Shown in pieces: positions 17,108-27,385 of a stretch of DNA of 64,000 bases. The position numbers were made by a program, and so were the translations under genes. The stretch is from the NCBI RefSeq assembly GCF_030518235.1, contig NZ_JAULSA010000001.1, positions 620,001 to 684,000 of the forward strand, written 5' to 3'. Under the pieces are notes generated by a model. The model was not told the DNA's origin. It did no database searches and worked only from the letters and a program-made list of their open reading frames with translations. Source of the DNA: Saccharibacillus sp. CPCC 101409. GTDB taxonomy: Bacteria; Bacillota; Bacilli; Paenibacillales; Paenibacillaceae. Numbering within the stretch: the first letter of the stretch is position 1; each line of letters begins with the position of its first letter.

Positions 17108-20100
17108 ATGACCACTATCGCCAACCCCAATTCGAAATTCAGCGTTCAGGCGGGAGACCTGAACTTTACATTCTGGCCGAGCGGAGACTTGTATCAGGCG
17201 CTCGGCGGCCAAACGATGCTGAACCAGCTGCTGTCTTCTCCGCTGGACGGCTCGCTGAACAATCTGTATCTGCGCATCCACCAGGAATCGGGCATTTCGT
17301 TCTTCCCGCTGCTCGGCATCCGCTCGGCAAGCAAAGTCCGCTTCGGCGCCAAGCGCGTCGTCTGGGAAGGCAGCGCGGCCGGTGTCGATTACAGCGTGAC
17401 TTTCGCGGTAACGGACCGCGGCGTCTGGTTCTGGGACGTGACAGCGCGCGGCGAAGGCGTCAATATCGATCTGATCTACGGCCAGGACGTCGGCGATGCC
17501 GATCCGGGCGCGGTGCGCAGCAACGAAGCGTATCTGTCGCAGTATATCGACCATACCGTGTTCGACGACGGTGACAAAGGCTATGTGGTCTGCTCCCGTC
17601 AGAACCAGCCGCAGGGCGGAATGTTCCCGTACATGCAGCAGGGTTCGCTGACGCGCGCGGCCGGCTACTCGACGGACGGCTTCCAGTTCTTCGGCCAGTC
17701 GTACAAAGAAACGAACGTGCCGGAATCGCTGACACGCGGGCAGCTGGCCAACGAAGTGTACCAGTACGAATTCGCGTACACCGCGCTGCAATCGCAGTTG
17801 GTCGCGCTGAGCGGCGAAGAGCGTTTCGTATTCTACGGCTTGTACCGCGCGGATCATCCGTCGGCGATCGCCGAACTGGAATTCGCAAGCGACGTGCAGG
17901 CGGCGTGGGAAGCTTACGAAGCCGAAGAAGCGGGCGAGCTGCGCGAACTGCCGCAGGTATCGCTTAAACCGGCAATCGGCGAACCGCTGCAAACGCTGGA
18001 CCTGACGGACGAAGAAGTGGCGGAGCTGTTCCCGGTCCGTCATCAGGAAGAGTATGCGAACGGCAGGCTGCTGGCCTTTTTCACGGAAACGTACGAACAT
18101 ATCGTATTGAAGGAAAAAGAACGCCTCGTCGAGCGGCCGCACGGCCATATCCTGATGAGCGGAGGGAACGTCGAGTTCGGCGTGCCGGTGCTGGCGACCA
18201 CTTCCTATATGTACGGCATTTTCAACTCGCAGCTCGTCGTGGGCAACACCAACCTCAACAAAATGATGAGCAATGCGCGCAGCGCGCTCAACGTGCCGAA
18301 AACGGCCGGTCAGCGCATCTATATCGAAATCGAAGGGCAGTACCGTCTGCTGACGCTGCCGTCGCTGTTCGAGATCGGCTTCAACTACGCGCGCTGGATC
18401 TACAAAACGGAAACCGATACGATCGTCGTCACCAACTTTACGACCGTCGATACGCCGGAAGTCCGGCTGAACGTGCGCTCGGCGAGCGGACGGGCTTACC
18501 GCTACCTGGTCACGACGCAGGTGACGATGGATGTGAACGAGTACGCTTTCCCGCTCCATATGACGGAAGAAAACGGAACGCTGACGTTCCGCGCGGACCC
18601 GGCTTCGCCGACCGTCGGCGCTTATCCGGAACTTTCTTACCGGATGCGGGTGGACGGCGCGCAAACCGAGACCGGCGGCGAATCGGCGCTTGCGGACGGG
18701 GTGAACGACGGCGACGCGTCGCTGGTGGCGCTGACGCTTGCGTCCTCGCCGGAATGGACGATGACGCTGCAGGGGCTGCTCGGCGGCGGAGATCTTCCTT
18801 TTGCCGAACGTTCCGTCGAACAAGAAGCCGGCAGATACCGCGAATTCTATAAAGAAGTCATGAACGGATTCCGGTTGTCGCTCGGCGGCAGCGCCTCGGA
18901 CGCCAAATTGTTCAAAGTCAACGCGCTGTCCTGGTGGTACACGCACAACATGCTGGTTCATTACTCGTCCCCGCACGGTCTGGAGCAGTACGGCGGCGCG
19001 GCGTGGGGAACGCGCGACGTCTCCCAGGGACCGGTCGAATACTTCATGGCGACGCAGAAATACGATCAGGTCAAAGACATTATCAAAACGGTATATTCGC
19101 ACCAGTACGAAGACGACGGCAACTGGCCGCAGTGGTTTATGTTCGACAACTATTTCAAGATCCAGCAGGAAGAAAGTCACGGCGATATCATCGTTTGGCC
19201 GCTGAAAGTACTGGGCGATTACCTGACGGCGACGCGCGATTACGGCATCCTGAGCGAAACGGCGCCGTATACGATCAAGCACGAATTCGGCTTTACGCCG
19301 GAAGAAAGCACGATCCTCGACCACGCGAAAAAAGAAATCGAATATATCAAAACCCATTTCCTGCACGATACGTTCCTGTCTTCGTACGGCGACGGCGACT
19401 GGGACGATACGCTCCAGCCGGCGAACGCGCAGCTCAAGCAGTACATGGTGAGCAGTTGGACCGTGGCGCTGACGTACCAGACCGTAAACGTGCTGTCGGC
19501 GGCGCTTGAAGAAGCGGACTCGGCATTCGCGCAGGAATTGGCCGGACTTGCGGACGGCATTCGCGCCGACTTCGGCCGTTATATGCTGAACACGGACGTG
19601 ATCCCGGGCTTCGTGTATATGGAAGAAGCCGACAAGCCGAAGCCGATGCTGCACCCGAGCGACAGCGAGACGGGCATCAACTACCGTCTCCTGCCGATGA
19701 CGCGCAGCATGATCGGGGAACTGCTGACGCCGGAACAGGCCAAGTCGCATTACGAGCTGATCAAACGCGAGTTCTTCTGCCCGGACGGCGTGCGCCTGAT
19801 GAACCGTCCCGCGCAGTACGCGGGCGGCGTAAGCACGCACTTCAAGCGCGCCGAGCAGGCGTCGAACTTCGGCCGCGAGATCGGGCTCCAGTACGTGCAC
19901 GCCCATATCCGCTACGTCGAAGCGATGGCGAAGCTGGGCCTGACGGACGAAACGTGGAACGGACTGGCGATCATCAATCCGGTCGGTATCCAGGATGTGG
20001 TGCCGAACGCGGAACTGCGCCAAAGCAACTCGTACTTCAGCAGCTCGGACGGCAAGTTCAACGACCGTTATGAAGCGCAGGAGCGCTTCGGCGAGCTGAA

Positions 20101-20461
20101 AAGCGGCGATGTGGCGGTCAAAGGCGGATGGAGAATCTATTCCAGCGGCCCGGGGATCTATATGAACCAACTGATCGGCAACGTGCTCGGCATCCGTCAG
20201 GAAGGCGGAGACCTGATCGTCGATCCGGTGCTGCCTGCGGAACTGGACGGACTGAATCTGGACTTCGAGTACGACGGCATTCCGGTGACGTTCGTCTACC
20301 GCCTCGGCGGAGAGGCCCGCGGCGTCGTCAAATTGAACGGCGAAGACATTGGCGAGCGGACCGGCGGCAACCGGTACCGGGACGGCGGCGTGCGCGTGAA
20401 ACGGACCGATTTTGAGGCCCGGGCCGCGAAACAAAGCAACACAATCGAAGTTTTCGTATAA
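17108..20461 (+). CDS. GH94 phosphorylase, 1,2-beta-oligoglucan phosphorylase (SOGP) type
   Basis: An 1117-residue enzyme without signal peptide. The start at ATG 17108 has AGGAGTG 9 bases upstream. The N-terminal half is beta-sandwich; the C-terminal half is the (alpha/alpha)6 barrel with GGAAWGTRDVSQGPVEYF (about 630-648) and GDGDWDDTLQ around residues 761-770, the acidic motif that in GH94 holds the general acid. The length of about 1100 residues is that of 1,2-beta-oligoglucan phosphorylases rather than the roughly 800 residues of cellobiose or chitobiose phosphorylases. The enzyme would convert (Glc)n plus phosphate to alpha-glucose-1-phosphate and a shorter chain in the cytoplasm. The flanking GH3 and importer repeat the Listeria lin1839-lin1843 theme. 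Other beta-linkages cannot be excluded from sequence alone. Confidence 0.83.
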   Translation: MTTIANPNSKFSVQAGDLNFTFWPSGDLYQALGGQTMLNQLLSSPLDGSLNNLYLRIHQESGISFFPLLGIRSASKVRFGAKRVVWEGSAAGVDYSVTFAVTDRGVWFWDVTARGEGVNIDLIYGQDVGDADPGAVRSNEAYLSQYIDHTVFDDGDKGYVVCSRQNQPQGGMFPYMQQGSLTRAAGYSTDGFQFFGQSYKETNVPESLTRGQLANEVYQYEFAYTALQSQLVALSGEERFVFYGLYRADHPSAIAELEFASDVQAAWEAYEAEEAGELRELPQVSLKPAIGEPLQTLDLTDEEVAELFPVRHQEEYANGRLLAFFTETYEHIVLKEKERLVERPHGHILMSGGNVEFGVPVLATTSYMYGIFNSQLVVGNTNLNKMMSNARSALNVPKTAGQRIYIEIEGQYRLLTLPSLFEIGFNYARWIYKTETDTIVVTNFTTVDTPEVRLNVRSASGRAYRYLVTTQVTMDVNEYAFPLHMTEENGTLTFRADPASPTVGAYPELSYRMRVDGAQTETGGESALADGVNDGDASLVALTLASSPEWTMTLQGLLGGGDLPFAERSVEQEAGRYREFYKEVMNGFRLSLGGSASDAKLFKVNALSWWYTHNMLVHYSSPHGLEQYGGAAWGTRDVSQGPVEYFMATQKYDQVKDIIKTVYSHQYEDDGNWPQWFMFDNYFKIQQEESHGDIIVWPLKVLGDYLTATRDYGILSETAPYTIKHEFGFTPEESTILDHAKKEIEYIKTHFLHDTFLSSYGDGDWDDTLQPANAQLKQYMVSSWTVALTYQTVNVLSAALEEADSAFAQELAGLADGIRADFGRYMLNTDVIPGFVYMEEADKPKPMLHPSDSETGINYRLLPMTRSMIGELLTPEQAKSHYELIKREFFCPDGVRLMNRPAQYAGGVSTHFKRAEQASNFGREIGLQYVHAHIRYVEAMAKLGLTDETWNGLAIINPVGIQDVVPNAELRQSNSYFSSSDGKFNDRYEAQERFGELKSGDVAVKGGWRIYSSGPGIYMNQLIGNVLGIRQEGGDLIVDPVLPAELDGLNLDFEYDGIPVTFVYRLGGEARGVVKLNGEDIGERTGGNRYRDGGVRVKRTDFEARAAKQSNTIEVFV

Positions 20462-20487
20462 AATTCACCGAAAATCACCAAAAAACG

Positions 20488-20516
20488 AAAGGCGATCTTG
20501 ACGGATCGCCTTTTTT
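20488..20516 (+). terminator. Terminator of the oligosaccharide operon
   Basis: AAAGGCGATC-TTGACG-GATCGCCTTTTTT directly after the phosphorylase gene: an 8-10 bp stem with a T-run. Confidence 0.93.
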
Positions 20517-20568
20517 GTCTGTTAGATGTAGATATAGAAAAGGGCAACCAGACAGGGGAGCGAGTGGA

Positions 20569-21537
20569 TTGGTAAGTATTAAGGATATCGCCAAGAAGGC
20601 GGGGGTGTCGATTTCGACGGTTTCCTACGCGCTAAACGGCAGCAGCAAAGTGACGGACGAGACGAGTTCGAGGATTCTGGCGATCGCCGAGGAACTGAAT
20701 TATGTGCCGAACGCCGCGGCGCGCACGCTGAAGAAGCGGGAGTCCCGCATTATCGGCGTATTCCTGACCAGTTTTCGCGGCGACGTCTACGGCGATCTGC
20801 TGGACGGCGTGAAAGATGTGCTGAACCGCAGCGGCTACGATTTGATCGTATGCAGCGGCATTCAGTCGCACCGGATGCTGCCGGAGCGAATGATCGACGG
20901 GGCCGTCATTTTGGATTCGGGCTTCGACAGCGAAGAAATTCTGCGTTACGCCGACCGGGGACACCGGATCGTCGTGCTGGACCGGGAACTGATTCATCCG
21001 AATATCAACCGGGTGCTGCTCGACAACCAGGCGGGCGCGGCGGCGGCGGCGAATTATGCGCTGGACCGCGGCCATCGCAAACTGTACGTGGTGACGGGGC
21101 CGGAAGATTCTTACGATTCCAACCAGCGGCTGGCGGCGGCGCGGCAGGTCGCGCAGGAACGCGGCGGAGTCGAACTGATCGAGATTCCCAGCAATTTCGA
21201 AAAGAAAGGCGGCGCCGCGGCGGCGAAGCAAATCGTCGACGAATACGACGGTCCGGCCGCCGTGTTCTGCCTCAACGACGAGATGGCCGTCGGCATCCAC
21301 GACGCGCTGTCGGGCACGGAGCTTAAAGTCGGCGAGCATATTCATCTGCTCGGCTTCGACAATATCGAACTGACCAAATATTTGCAGCCGCGTCTGGCTA
21401 CCGTCGATTACTCCCGCGCCAGGTGGGGAGCGGTCGCGGCCGAGCATCTGCTCAAGATTTTGGCCGGCGAGCCGGTCGAACACGAACGCCTCCAGGTCAA
21501 GCTGATCGAAGGCGGATCGGTCGGAAGCGCAGAATAA
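20569..21537 (+). CDS. Second LacI-family transcriptional regulator
   Basis: A 322-residue regulator. The start is TTG 20569, which gives the family N-terminus VSIKDIAKKAGVSISTVSYALNG and has GGGGAG 8 bases upstream. The helix-turn-helix spans about residues 4-24, the hinge helix about 50-58 (NAAARTLKKRES), and the sensor domain about 60-315 (FDNIELTKYLQPRLATVDYSR). It lies just after the phosphorylase terminator on the same strand, but whether it governs that locus or the carboxylesterase downstream is unclear. Its recognition helix differs from the first LacI protein (STVSYALNG against STVSRVLNN), so different operators are expected. Confidence 0.9.
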   Translation: MVSIKDIAKKAGVSISTVSYALNGSSKVTDETSSRILAIAEELNYVPNAAARTLKKRESRIIGVFLTSFRGDVYGDLLDGVKDVLNRSGYDLIVCSGIQSHRMLPERMIDGAVILDSGFDSEEILRYADRGHRIVVLDRELIHPNINRVLLDNQAGAAAAANYALDRGHRKLYVVTGPEDSYDSNQRLAAARQVAQERGGVELIEIPSNFEKKGGAAAAKQIVDEYDGPAAVFCLNDEMAVGIHDALSGTELKVGEHIHLLGFDNIELTKYLQPRLATVDYSRARWGAVAAEHLLKILAGEPVEHERLQVKLIEGGSVGSAE

Positions 21538-21554
21538 TCTTTACGTTGACTTTG

Positions 21555-21596
21555 AAACCTCGGCGCCCGCCGAATACGCGGGTACCGAGGTTTTTT
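21555..21596 (+). terminator. Terminator after the second lacI-type gene
   Basis: Stem AACCTCGG / CCGAGGTT with an inner CCCGC/GCGGG helix, then six T. Confidence 0.9.
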
Positions 21597-21709
21597 GCCG
21601 CGCGATCCCGCCGCCGGCCAGCGCGGATTTGAATCCCGTCTCGGCGATATGTTTAAATAGAAATATCGAAAAAGATCACACAAGCGTGCCGAAGCGGAGG
21701 TAAAAAACG

Positions 21710-23173
21710 ATGGAGCAAACCATAATCGAAACGAAACAGGGAACGCTGCGCGGAGCGGAAGGCAACGGCGTCTTGTCCTGGAAAGGCGTGCCTTACGCGC
21801 AGCCGCCGACCGGCGATCTGCGTTTTCGCGCCCCGCAGCCGCCGGAAAAATGGACGGGAATCCGGGACGCGCTGGCATTCGGGCCGATCTGTCCGCAGCC
21901 GCTGTACGGAGAAGCTTCGATGTTCGGCTCGGAAGCGCCTCCCATGTCCGAAGACTGTCTGTATTTGAACGTCTGGGCGCCCGAAGGCGAGCGTTCGAAG
22001 CTGCCCGTGACGGTCTGGATTCACGGAGGCGCTTTCGTGACCGGCGCGGCCAGTATTCCGCTGTACGAAGGCACCCAGTTCTCGCTGCGCGGAGACTGCA
22101 TCGTCGTGTCCGTCAACTATCGGCTGGGCCCGTTCGGGTTCCTGCACCTGTCCCCGCTGGGCCAGGGATTCGCCTCGAATACGGGACTGCTCGACCAGGT
22201 GCTCGCGCTGGAGTGGGTGCGGAGCAATATCGCCGCGTTCGGCGGCGATCCGGAGAATGTGACCGTATTCGGCGAATCCGCCGGAGCGATGAGCATCGCC
22301 GCGCTCTTGGCCATGCCGGCCGCGCGCGGATTGTTTCGCCGGGCCGTGATGCAGAGCGGAGCGGCGCAGTCCATGAGCGCCGCGCAGGCCGAAAGCGTGG
22401 CGGCTTCGTTTATCCGCCTGCTCGGCGTGGACGGCGGCAATCTGGAACGGTTGAACGAACTGCGGGCGTCCGAACTGCTCGCGGCGGCGGACGGCGTGAG
22501 CCGCGAAAGCGAAGGCGGATTTCTGGCGCTGCCGTTCCAGCCGGTCGTCGAGCCGGGCAGTCTGCCGGCCGATCCGCTTGCGGCGGTGTCCGGCGGTTCG
22601 GCGGCGGGCATTCCGCTGCTGATCGGCACCAACAAAGACGAAGGCGCATTCTTTTTCCGCGACGAAGCCCACTTGATGGGCCCGGAGGAAATGGACGCCG
22701 CGCTGCGCAGCATGACGGGCTCGGAAGACACCGGTGCCTGGCTGGATCTGTACCCGGCTACGCTCGAAGGCCAGGGGCGGATGATGACCGAGCTGTACTT
22801 CTGGCGCTCCGCGCTGGCGTTCGCCGAAGCGCAGTCGCGGCACGCGCCGGTCTGGATGTACCGGTTCGACTGGAGTCTGCCGGGACATCCGTTCTTCGGA
22901 CAGGCCGTGCACAGCGCGGAGATCGCGTTCGTGTTCGGCAACCTGGTGCTGCTGCCGAGAATGGGCGTACGCATCGAACCGGCGATGCAGAATCTGTCGG
23001 ATGCCATGCGCAGAGCCTGGCAGACCTTCGCCCGCTCCGGCAGCCCGGACACGCCGGAACTTTCGTGGCCGGCTTACGGGGCGCAGGACCGGACGACGAT
23101 GATCTTCGGCGCGGACACGCTGCCCGAGCACGATCCCGAGCGCGAGAAACGGGAGCGGCTGTCCGCTCCGTGA
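21710..23173 (+). CDS. Type-B carboxylesterase (para-nitrobenzyl-esterase-like)
   Basis: A 487-residue cytoplasmic alpha/beta hydrolase with the type-B carboxylesterase signatures: EDCLYLNVWAP (about 82-92), WIHGGAF (about 103-109) forming the oxyanion hole, and FGESAGAMS (about 187-195) with the nucleophile Ser. A catalytic Glu (NKDEGAFF, about 306-313) and a His (AVHSAEIAFVF, about 401-411) complete the triad. The length fits PnbA of Bacillus (489 residues). It hydrolyses ester bonds of small hydrophobic substrates; the physiological substrate is unknown. CGGAGGT lies about 9 bases before the ATG. A terminator follows and no partner gene is evident. Confidence 0.88.
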   Translation: MEQTIIETKQGTLRGAEGNGVLSWKGVPYAQPPTGDLRFRAPQPPEKWTGIRDALAFGPICPQPLYGEASMFGSEAPPMSEDCLYLNVWAPEGERSKLPVTVWIHGGAFVTGAASIPLYEGTQFSLRGDCIVVSVNYRLGPFGFLHLSPLGQGFASNTGLLDQVLALEWVRSNIAAFGGDPENVTVFGESAGAMSIAALLAMPAARGLFRRAVMQSGAAQSMSAAQAESVAASFIRLLGVDGGNLERLNELRASELLAAADGVSRESEGGFLALPFQPVVEPGSLPADPLAAVSGGSAAGIPLLIGTNKDEGAFFFRDEAHLMGPEEMDAALRSMTGSEDTGAWLDLYPATLEGQGRMMTELYFWRSALAFAEAQSRHAPVWMYRFDWSLPGHPFFGQAVHSAEIAFVFGNLVLLPRMGVRIEPAMQNLSDAMRRAWQTFARSGSPDTPELSWPAYGAQDRTTMIFGADTLPEHDPEREKRERLSAP

Positions 23174-23253
23174 AGGTCCGGAACGTCCGCTTCTTGAGGT
23201 ACAAGGCTTTTAGCGAAGTCTAAACTTTTCCCGCCTGTCCTCCGCCGGGTTTC

Positions 23254-23315
23254 GCCCCGCCGATTCGCATGCGGCCGACACAAATCGGCCCGCGCGCGAA
23301 TCGGCGGGGCTTTTT
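23254..23315 (+). terminator. Terminator after the carboxylesterase gene
   Basis: A 15-bp perfect stem (GCCCCGCCGATTCGC / GCGAATCGGCGGGGC) with a 27-base loop containing a smaller stem, then five T. Confidence 0.9.
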
Positions 23316-23419
23316 GCGGGTAAAGGTCTCTGTAGGCCGCGGCTGCGGCTCGCTTTCGACGAGTCGGCGCGCGGTTCGCGCTCGGCGGCAGCAAATTTCC
23401 GCCATTGTTCCGAAGCCTA

Positions 23420-23448
23420 TGGAAATGAATGTTTCAAAATGATATACT
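23420..23448 (+). promoter_or_regulatory. Candidate promoter of the transketolase gene
   Basis: TGGAAA, 17 bases, TATACT (23443-23448), 74 bases before the transketolase ATG. The -35 is only a moderate match. Confidence 0.45.
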
Positions 23449-23521
23449 GGATGATAGGAGTCTTCACAATCCGGTTCAAGCATTGATGTATGCCGGAACC
23501 GACCGAGGAGGATATTTGAAC

Positions 23522-25540
23522 ATGGCTAACAATATCAAGATCGACGATCTGTCGATTGCTACAATCCGTACCCTTTCGATCGACGCGATCGAGAAAGCGA
23601 ATTCCGGTCACCCGGGCATGCCGATGGGTTCGGCGCCAATGGGCTACCAGCTTTTCGCCAAAACGATGAATCATAACCCGTCGAACCCGACCTGGGTCAA
23701 CCGGGACCGCTTCGTGCTGTCCGCGGGACACGGTTCGATGCTGCTTTACAGCCTGCTGCACCTGACGGGCTACGATCTGCCGATGGAAGAACTCAAGCAG
23801 TTCCGCCAATGGGGCAGCAAAACGCCGGGCCACCCGGAATTCGGCCATACGGCCGGCGTGGACGCGACGACCGGACCGCTCGGCCAGGGGATCGCGATGG
23901 CGGTCGGCATGGCGATCGCGGAAGCGCACACGGCGTCCGTGTACAACCAGGGCGACTTTAACCTGATCGACCACTATACCTATGCCATCTGCGGCGACGG
24001 CGACCTGATGGAAGGCGTTTCGCACGAAGCGGCTTCGATGGCCGGCCATATGCAGCTCGGCAAGCTGATCATGCTGTACGATTCCAACGATATTACGCTC
24101 GACGGCGAAGCTTCCCTGTCGTTTACCGACAGCGTGATGAAGAGATTCGAAGGCTACGGCTGGCAGGTGCTGCGCGTCGAAGACGGCAACGACCTGGACG
24201 CCATCTCCAAAGCGATCGAAGAAGCGAAGCTCGACACCGGCCGTCCGACGCTGATCGAAGTCAAAACGATCATCGGTTACGGCAGCCCGAACAAACAGGG
24301 TAAAGGCGGACACGCGGGTCCTCACGGCTCCCCGCTGGGTTCCGACGAAGTCAAGCTGACCAAAGAATTCTATAAATGGGTCTACGAAGAAAACTTCTAC
24401 GTACCGGACGAAGTCCGCGAGCATTTCTCCACAGTCAAAGAAAAAGGCGAACTGGCCAACAAACTGTGGGATGCCGAATTCGATAAATTCCAGTCCGCCA
24501 ACCCGGAACTGGCCGCTCAATTCCTGATGGCGTTTAACAGCGACCTGCCGGTAGGCTGGGACAAAGAACTGCCGAAGTACAAGGCGGAAGACAAAGACGT
24601 GTCGACCCGCGTCGCTTCCGGCAAAGCGCTGAACGGCGTCGTGCACAACGTGCCTCAATTGTTCGGCGGATCGGCCGACCTGGAAAGTTCGACCATGACG
24701 CACCTGAACGATATCACGGTATTTACGCCGAGCGACCGCAAAGGCCGCAATATTTATTACGGCGTGCGCGAATTCGGCATGGCCGGCGCCATGAACGGCA
24801 TCGCGCTGCACGGCGGCGTCAAAGTATTCGGCGGCACGTTCTTCGTGTTCACCGACTACCTGCGTCCGGCCGTTCGCCTGGCTTCGATCATGAAGCTGCC
24901 GGTCACTTACGTGCTGACGCACGACAGCATCGCCGTCGGCGAAGACGGACCGACGCACGAGCCGATCGAACAGCTGGCTTCCGTGCGCATCATCCCGGGA
25001 CTGACGGTTATCCGTCCGGCGGATGCGAACGAAACGTCCGCGGCCTGGTCTTACTCGCTGCAAAATAAAGAAAATCCGGTCGCGCTGGTACTGACCCGTC
25101 AGAACCTGCCGATTCTCGAAGGTTCGGTAGAAGGCGCCTGGGAAGGCGTGGCGCGCGGCGCTTACGTCGTATCCGACGCCAAAGACGGCAAACCGGCCGC
25201 GCAAATCCTGGCGACGGGTTCCGAAGTTCAGCTGGCCGTCAAAGCGCAGGCCAAACTGGCCGAAGAAGGCATCCAGGTTCGCGTGATCAGCTTCCCGAGC
25301 TGGGATCTGTTCGACAAGCAGGATCAGGAATATAAAGATTCCGTAATCCTGCCGGACGTCAAAGCCCGTCTGGCCGTCGAAATGGCGCATCCGTTCGGCT
25401 GGCACCGTTATGTCGGCGACGGCGGATCCGTGCTGGGCATCGAAACGTTCGGCGCTTCCGCTCCGGGCGGCAAAGTGATCGAAGAGTACGGCTTCACGCC
25501 GGAAAACGTCGTTTCCAAAGTCAAAGAACTGCTTAAATAA
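23522..25540 (+). CDS. tkt: Transketolase
   Basis: A 672-residue enzyme starting at ATG 23522, with GAGGAGGA 9 bases upstream. It transfers two-carbon units between sugar phosphates in the non-oxidative pentose phosphate pathway, using thiamine diphosphate. The thiamine-binding motif GDGDLMEG is at about residues 157-164 and [14 protein letters not shown] at about 24-37. The pyrimidine-domain [16 protein letters not shown] lies around 417-432 and the substrate loop [14 protein letters not shown] near 468-481. The length equals the usual bacterial enzyme and nothing is missing. It is monocistronic between two terminators, with glucose-6-phosphate isomerase next, so two central-carbon genes lie side by side. 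Confidence 0.97.
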   Translation: MANNIKIDDLSIATIRTLSIDAIEKANSGHPGMPMGSAPMGYQLFAKTMNHNPSNPTWVNRDRFVLSAGHGSMLLYSLLHLTGYDLPMEELKQFRQWGSKTPGHPEFGHTAGVDATTGPLGQGIAMAVGMAIAEAHTASVYNQGDFNLIDHYTYAICGDGDLMEGVSHEAASMAGHMQLGKLIMLYDSNDITLDGEASLSFTDSVMKRFEGYGWQVLRVEDGNDLDAISKAIEEAKLDTGRPTLIEVKTIIGYGSPNKQGKGGHAGPHGSPLGSDEVKLTKEFYKWVYEENFYVPDEVREHFSTVKEKGELANKLWDAEFDKFQSANPELAAQFLMAFNSDLPVGWDKELPKYKAEDKDVSTRVASGKALNGVVHNVPQLFGGSADLESSTMTHLNDITVFTPSDRKGRNIYYGVREFGMAGAMNGIALHGGVKVFGGTFFVFTDYLRPAVRLASIMKLPVTYVLTHDSIAVGEDGPTHEPIEQLASVRIIPGLTVIRPADANETSAAWSYSLQNKENPVALVLTRQNLPILEGSVEGAWEGVARGAYVVSDAKDGKPAAQILATGSEVQLAVKAQAKLAEEGIQVRVISFPSWDLFDKQDQEYKDSVILPDVKARLAVEMAHPFGWHRYVGDGGSVLGIETFGASAPGGKVIEEYGFTPENVVSKVKELLK

Positions 25541-25571
25541 TAAAAGAGCGCGGGTGTAAAGCCCGTTTCTT

Positions 25572-25643
25572 CGCCCCTGCGGCGTCCGTGCACAAGAGAG
25601 CATCCGGTGAGGAACTCCGGCCGGGCGGCGTCAGGGGCGTTTT
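25572..25643 (+). terminator. Terminator of tkt
   Basis: CGCCCCTG pairs with CAGGGGCG across a GC-rich imperfect stem-loop, followed by TTTT. A second small hairpin, CGGCTTTGAGCCG plus ATTTTTT, follows at 25681-25701 and may add to termination. Confidence 0.65.
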
Positions 25644-25726
25644 CAATAGGGTTCGGCGGTTCGACGGGCGCCTGCCGACGCGGCTTTGAGCCGGATTTTT
25701 TCTCTTCGCAGTGTGACCGACCAAGC

Positions 25727-25755
25727 TTGTCAGTAACCCCGAAATCCAGTATGCT
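25727..25755 (+). promoter_or_regulatory. Sigma-A promoter of pgi
   Basis: TTGTCA (25727-25732), 17 bases, TATGCT (25750-25755), 74 bases before the pgi ATG. Confidence 0.7.
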
Positions 25756-25828
25756 GGTTCTGGATGTTTGACAGCAATACGCATGAGTAGGCACCGCAAG
25801 CCGCAAATTTAGAGGAGGCTTTTCCATT

Positions 25829-27184
25829 ATGTCCAAAAACGTTCATTTCGATTACAGCAAAGCGCTCGGATTCGTCGCGCAGCACGAAGTCGACTACTTC
25901 GCGGAACCGATCAAACTCGCGCACGAGCAGCTTCATAACAAGACCGGCGTAGGCTCGGATTTCCTGGGCTGGATCGATCTGCCGAAAGAATACGACAAAG
26001 AAGAATTCGCCCGCATCAAGAAAGCGGCGGAGAAGATTCAAAGCGACTCCGAAGTGCTGATCGTAATCGGTATCGGCGGTTCGTACCTCGGCGCGCGCGC
26101 CGCGATCGAAATGCTGACAAACTCGTTCTACAATACGCAGGATAAATCCCAACGCAAGACCCCGCAGGTCTTTTTCGCCGGCAACAGCATCAGCTCGACG
26201 TATATCGCGCATCTGCTGCAGCTGATCGAAGGCAAAGACTTCTCCGTAAACGTCATTTCCAAATCCGGCACGACGACGGAACCGGCGATCGCCTTCCGTA
26301 TTTTCCGCGCCGCTCTGGAGAAGAAATACGGCAAAGAAGAAGCCCGCAAACGCATCTACGCGACAACGGACAAAGCCCGCGGCGCGCTGAAAAAGCTGGC
26401 GACCGAAGAAGGCTACGAATCGTTCGTGATTCCGGACGACGTGGGCGGACGCTACTCCGTGCTGACGGCTGTCGGCCTGCTGCCGATCGCGGCTGCCGGC
26501 GTGGACATCGACGCCATGATGCAGGGCGCGGCCGACGCGTCGGACGAATTCTCGAATCCGAACGTGGCCGAGAACGAAGCGTACCAGTACGCCGCCGTCC
26601 GCAACGCGCTGTACCGCAAAGGCAAAGGCACGGAAATCCTCGTGAACTACGAGCCGTCGCTGCACTTCGTATCGGAATGGTGGAAACAGCTGTTCGGCGA
26701 AAGCGAAGGCAAAGACTTCAAAGGCATCTACCCGTCTTCCGTGGACTTTTCGACCGACCTGCACTCCATGGGCCAATTTATCCAGGAAGGCAGCCGGAAC
26801 ATTTTCGAAACGGTCATCCAGGTTGAAAATGTAGCCGAGCAGATCACGATCGAAGAAGATGCGGACGATCTGGACGGTCTGAACTTCCTTGCCGGCAAAA
26901 CGATGGACTTCGTCAACAAAAAAGCGTTCCAGGGCACGATGCTGGCGCACACCGACGGCCAGGTGCCGAACCTGATCGTCAATATCAAAGACTTCAGCCC
27001 GTACACCTTCGGCTATCTGGTCTACTTCTTCGAGAAAGCGGTCGGCATCAGCGGCTACCTGCTGGGCGTCAACCCGTTTGACCAGCCGGGCGTCGAAGCG
27101 TACAAGAAGAACATGTTCGCGCTGCTCGGCAAACCGGGCTTCGAGAAAGAAAAAGCCGAACTGGAGTCGCGCCTGTCCGAATAA
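25829..27184 (+). CDS. pgi: Glucose-6-phosphate isomerase
   Basis: A 451-residue enzyme interconverting glucose-6-phosphate and fructose-6-phosphate in glycolysis, the entry point for glucose released by the oligosaccharide locus. Family signatures are visible: [13 protein letters not shown] (about 73-85), [16 protein letters not shown] (about 143-158), the catalytic Glu region in [19 protein letters not shown] (about 305-323), and the active-site Lys in [12 protein letters not shown] (about 419-430). The length matches the short Gram-positive Pgi of about 450 residues. AGAGGAGG lies 11 bases before the ATG. Confidence 0.97.
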   Translation: MSKNVHFDYSKALGFVAQHEVDYFAEPIKLAHEQLHNKTGVGSDFLGWIDLPKEYDKEEFARIKKAAEKIQSDSEVLIVIGIGGSYLGARAAIEMLTNSFYNTQDKSQRKTPQVFFAGNSISSTYIAHLLQLIEGKDFSVNVISKSGTTTEPAIAFRIFRAALEKKYGKEEARKRIYATTDKARGALKKLATEEGYESFVIPDDVGGRYSVLTAVGLLPIAAAGVDIDAMMQGAADASDEFSNPNVAENEAYQYAAVRNALYRKGKGTEILVNYEPSLHFVSEWWKQLFGESEGKDFKGIYPSSVDFSTDLHSMGQFIQEGSRNIFETVIQVENVAEQITIEEDADDLDGLNFLAGKTMDFVNKKAFQGTMLAHTDGQVPNLIVNIKDFSPYTFGYLVYFFEKAVGISGYLLGVNPFDQPGVEAYKKNMFALLGKPGFEKEKAELESRLSE

Positions 27185-27295
27185 TTCTGCGGAATAATTC
27201 TGACATGAATCTTTACGGAAACGTGAATTCCTGTTTTAATAAGAGAATAACCACCGGTTAATTCGTTTTCGGACGAGCTGCCGGACCAAACAGAG

Positions 27296-27358
27296 GAAAG
27301 CAGTTCACCCATCCGAATCGCGGATTTATCGCGCATGCGGACCAGGGGAACTGCTTTC
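27296..27358. repeat. Inverted repeat in the yvyE leader
   Basis: Arms GGAAAGCAGTTC (27295-27306) and GAACTGCTTTC (27348-27358) are perfectly complementary over 11 bp around a 41-base loop. The right arm ends 7 bases before the SD-like AAGGAAAGG of the next gene, so the structure could influence its translation. There is no T-run. Confidence 0.5.
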
Positions 27359-27385
27359 TACTATAAGGAAAGGTTCGAGTCGTTT

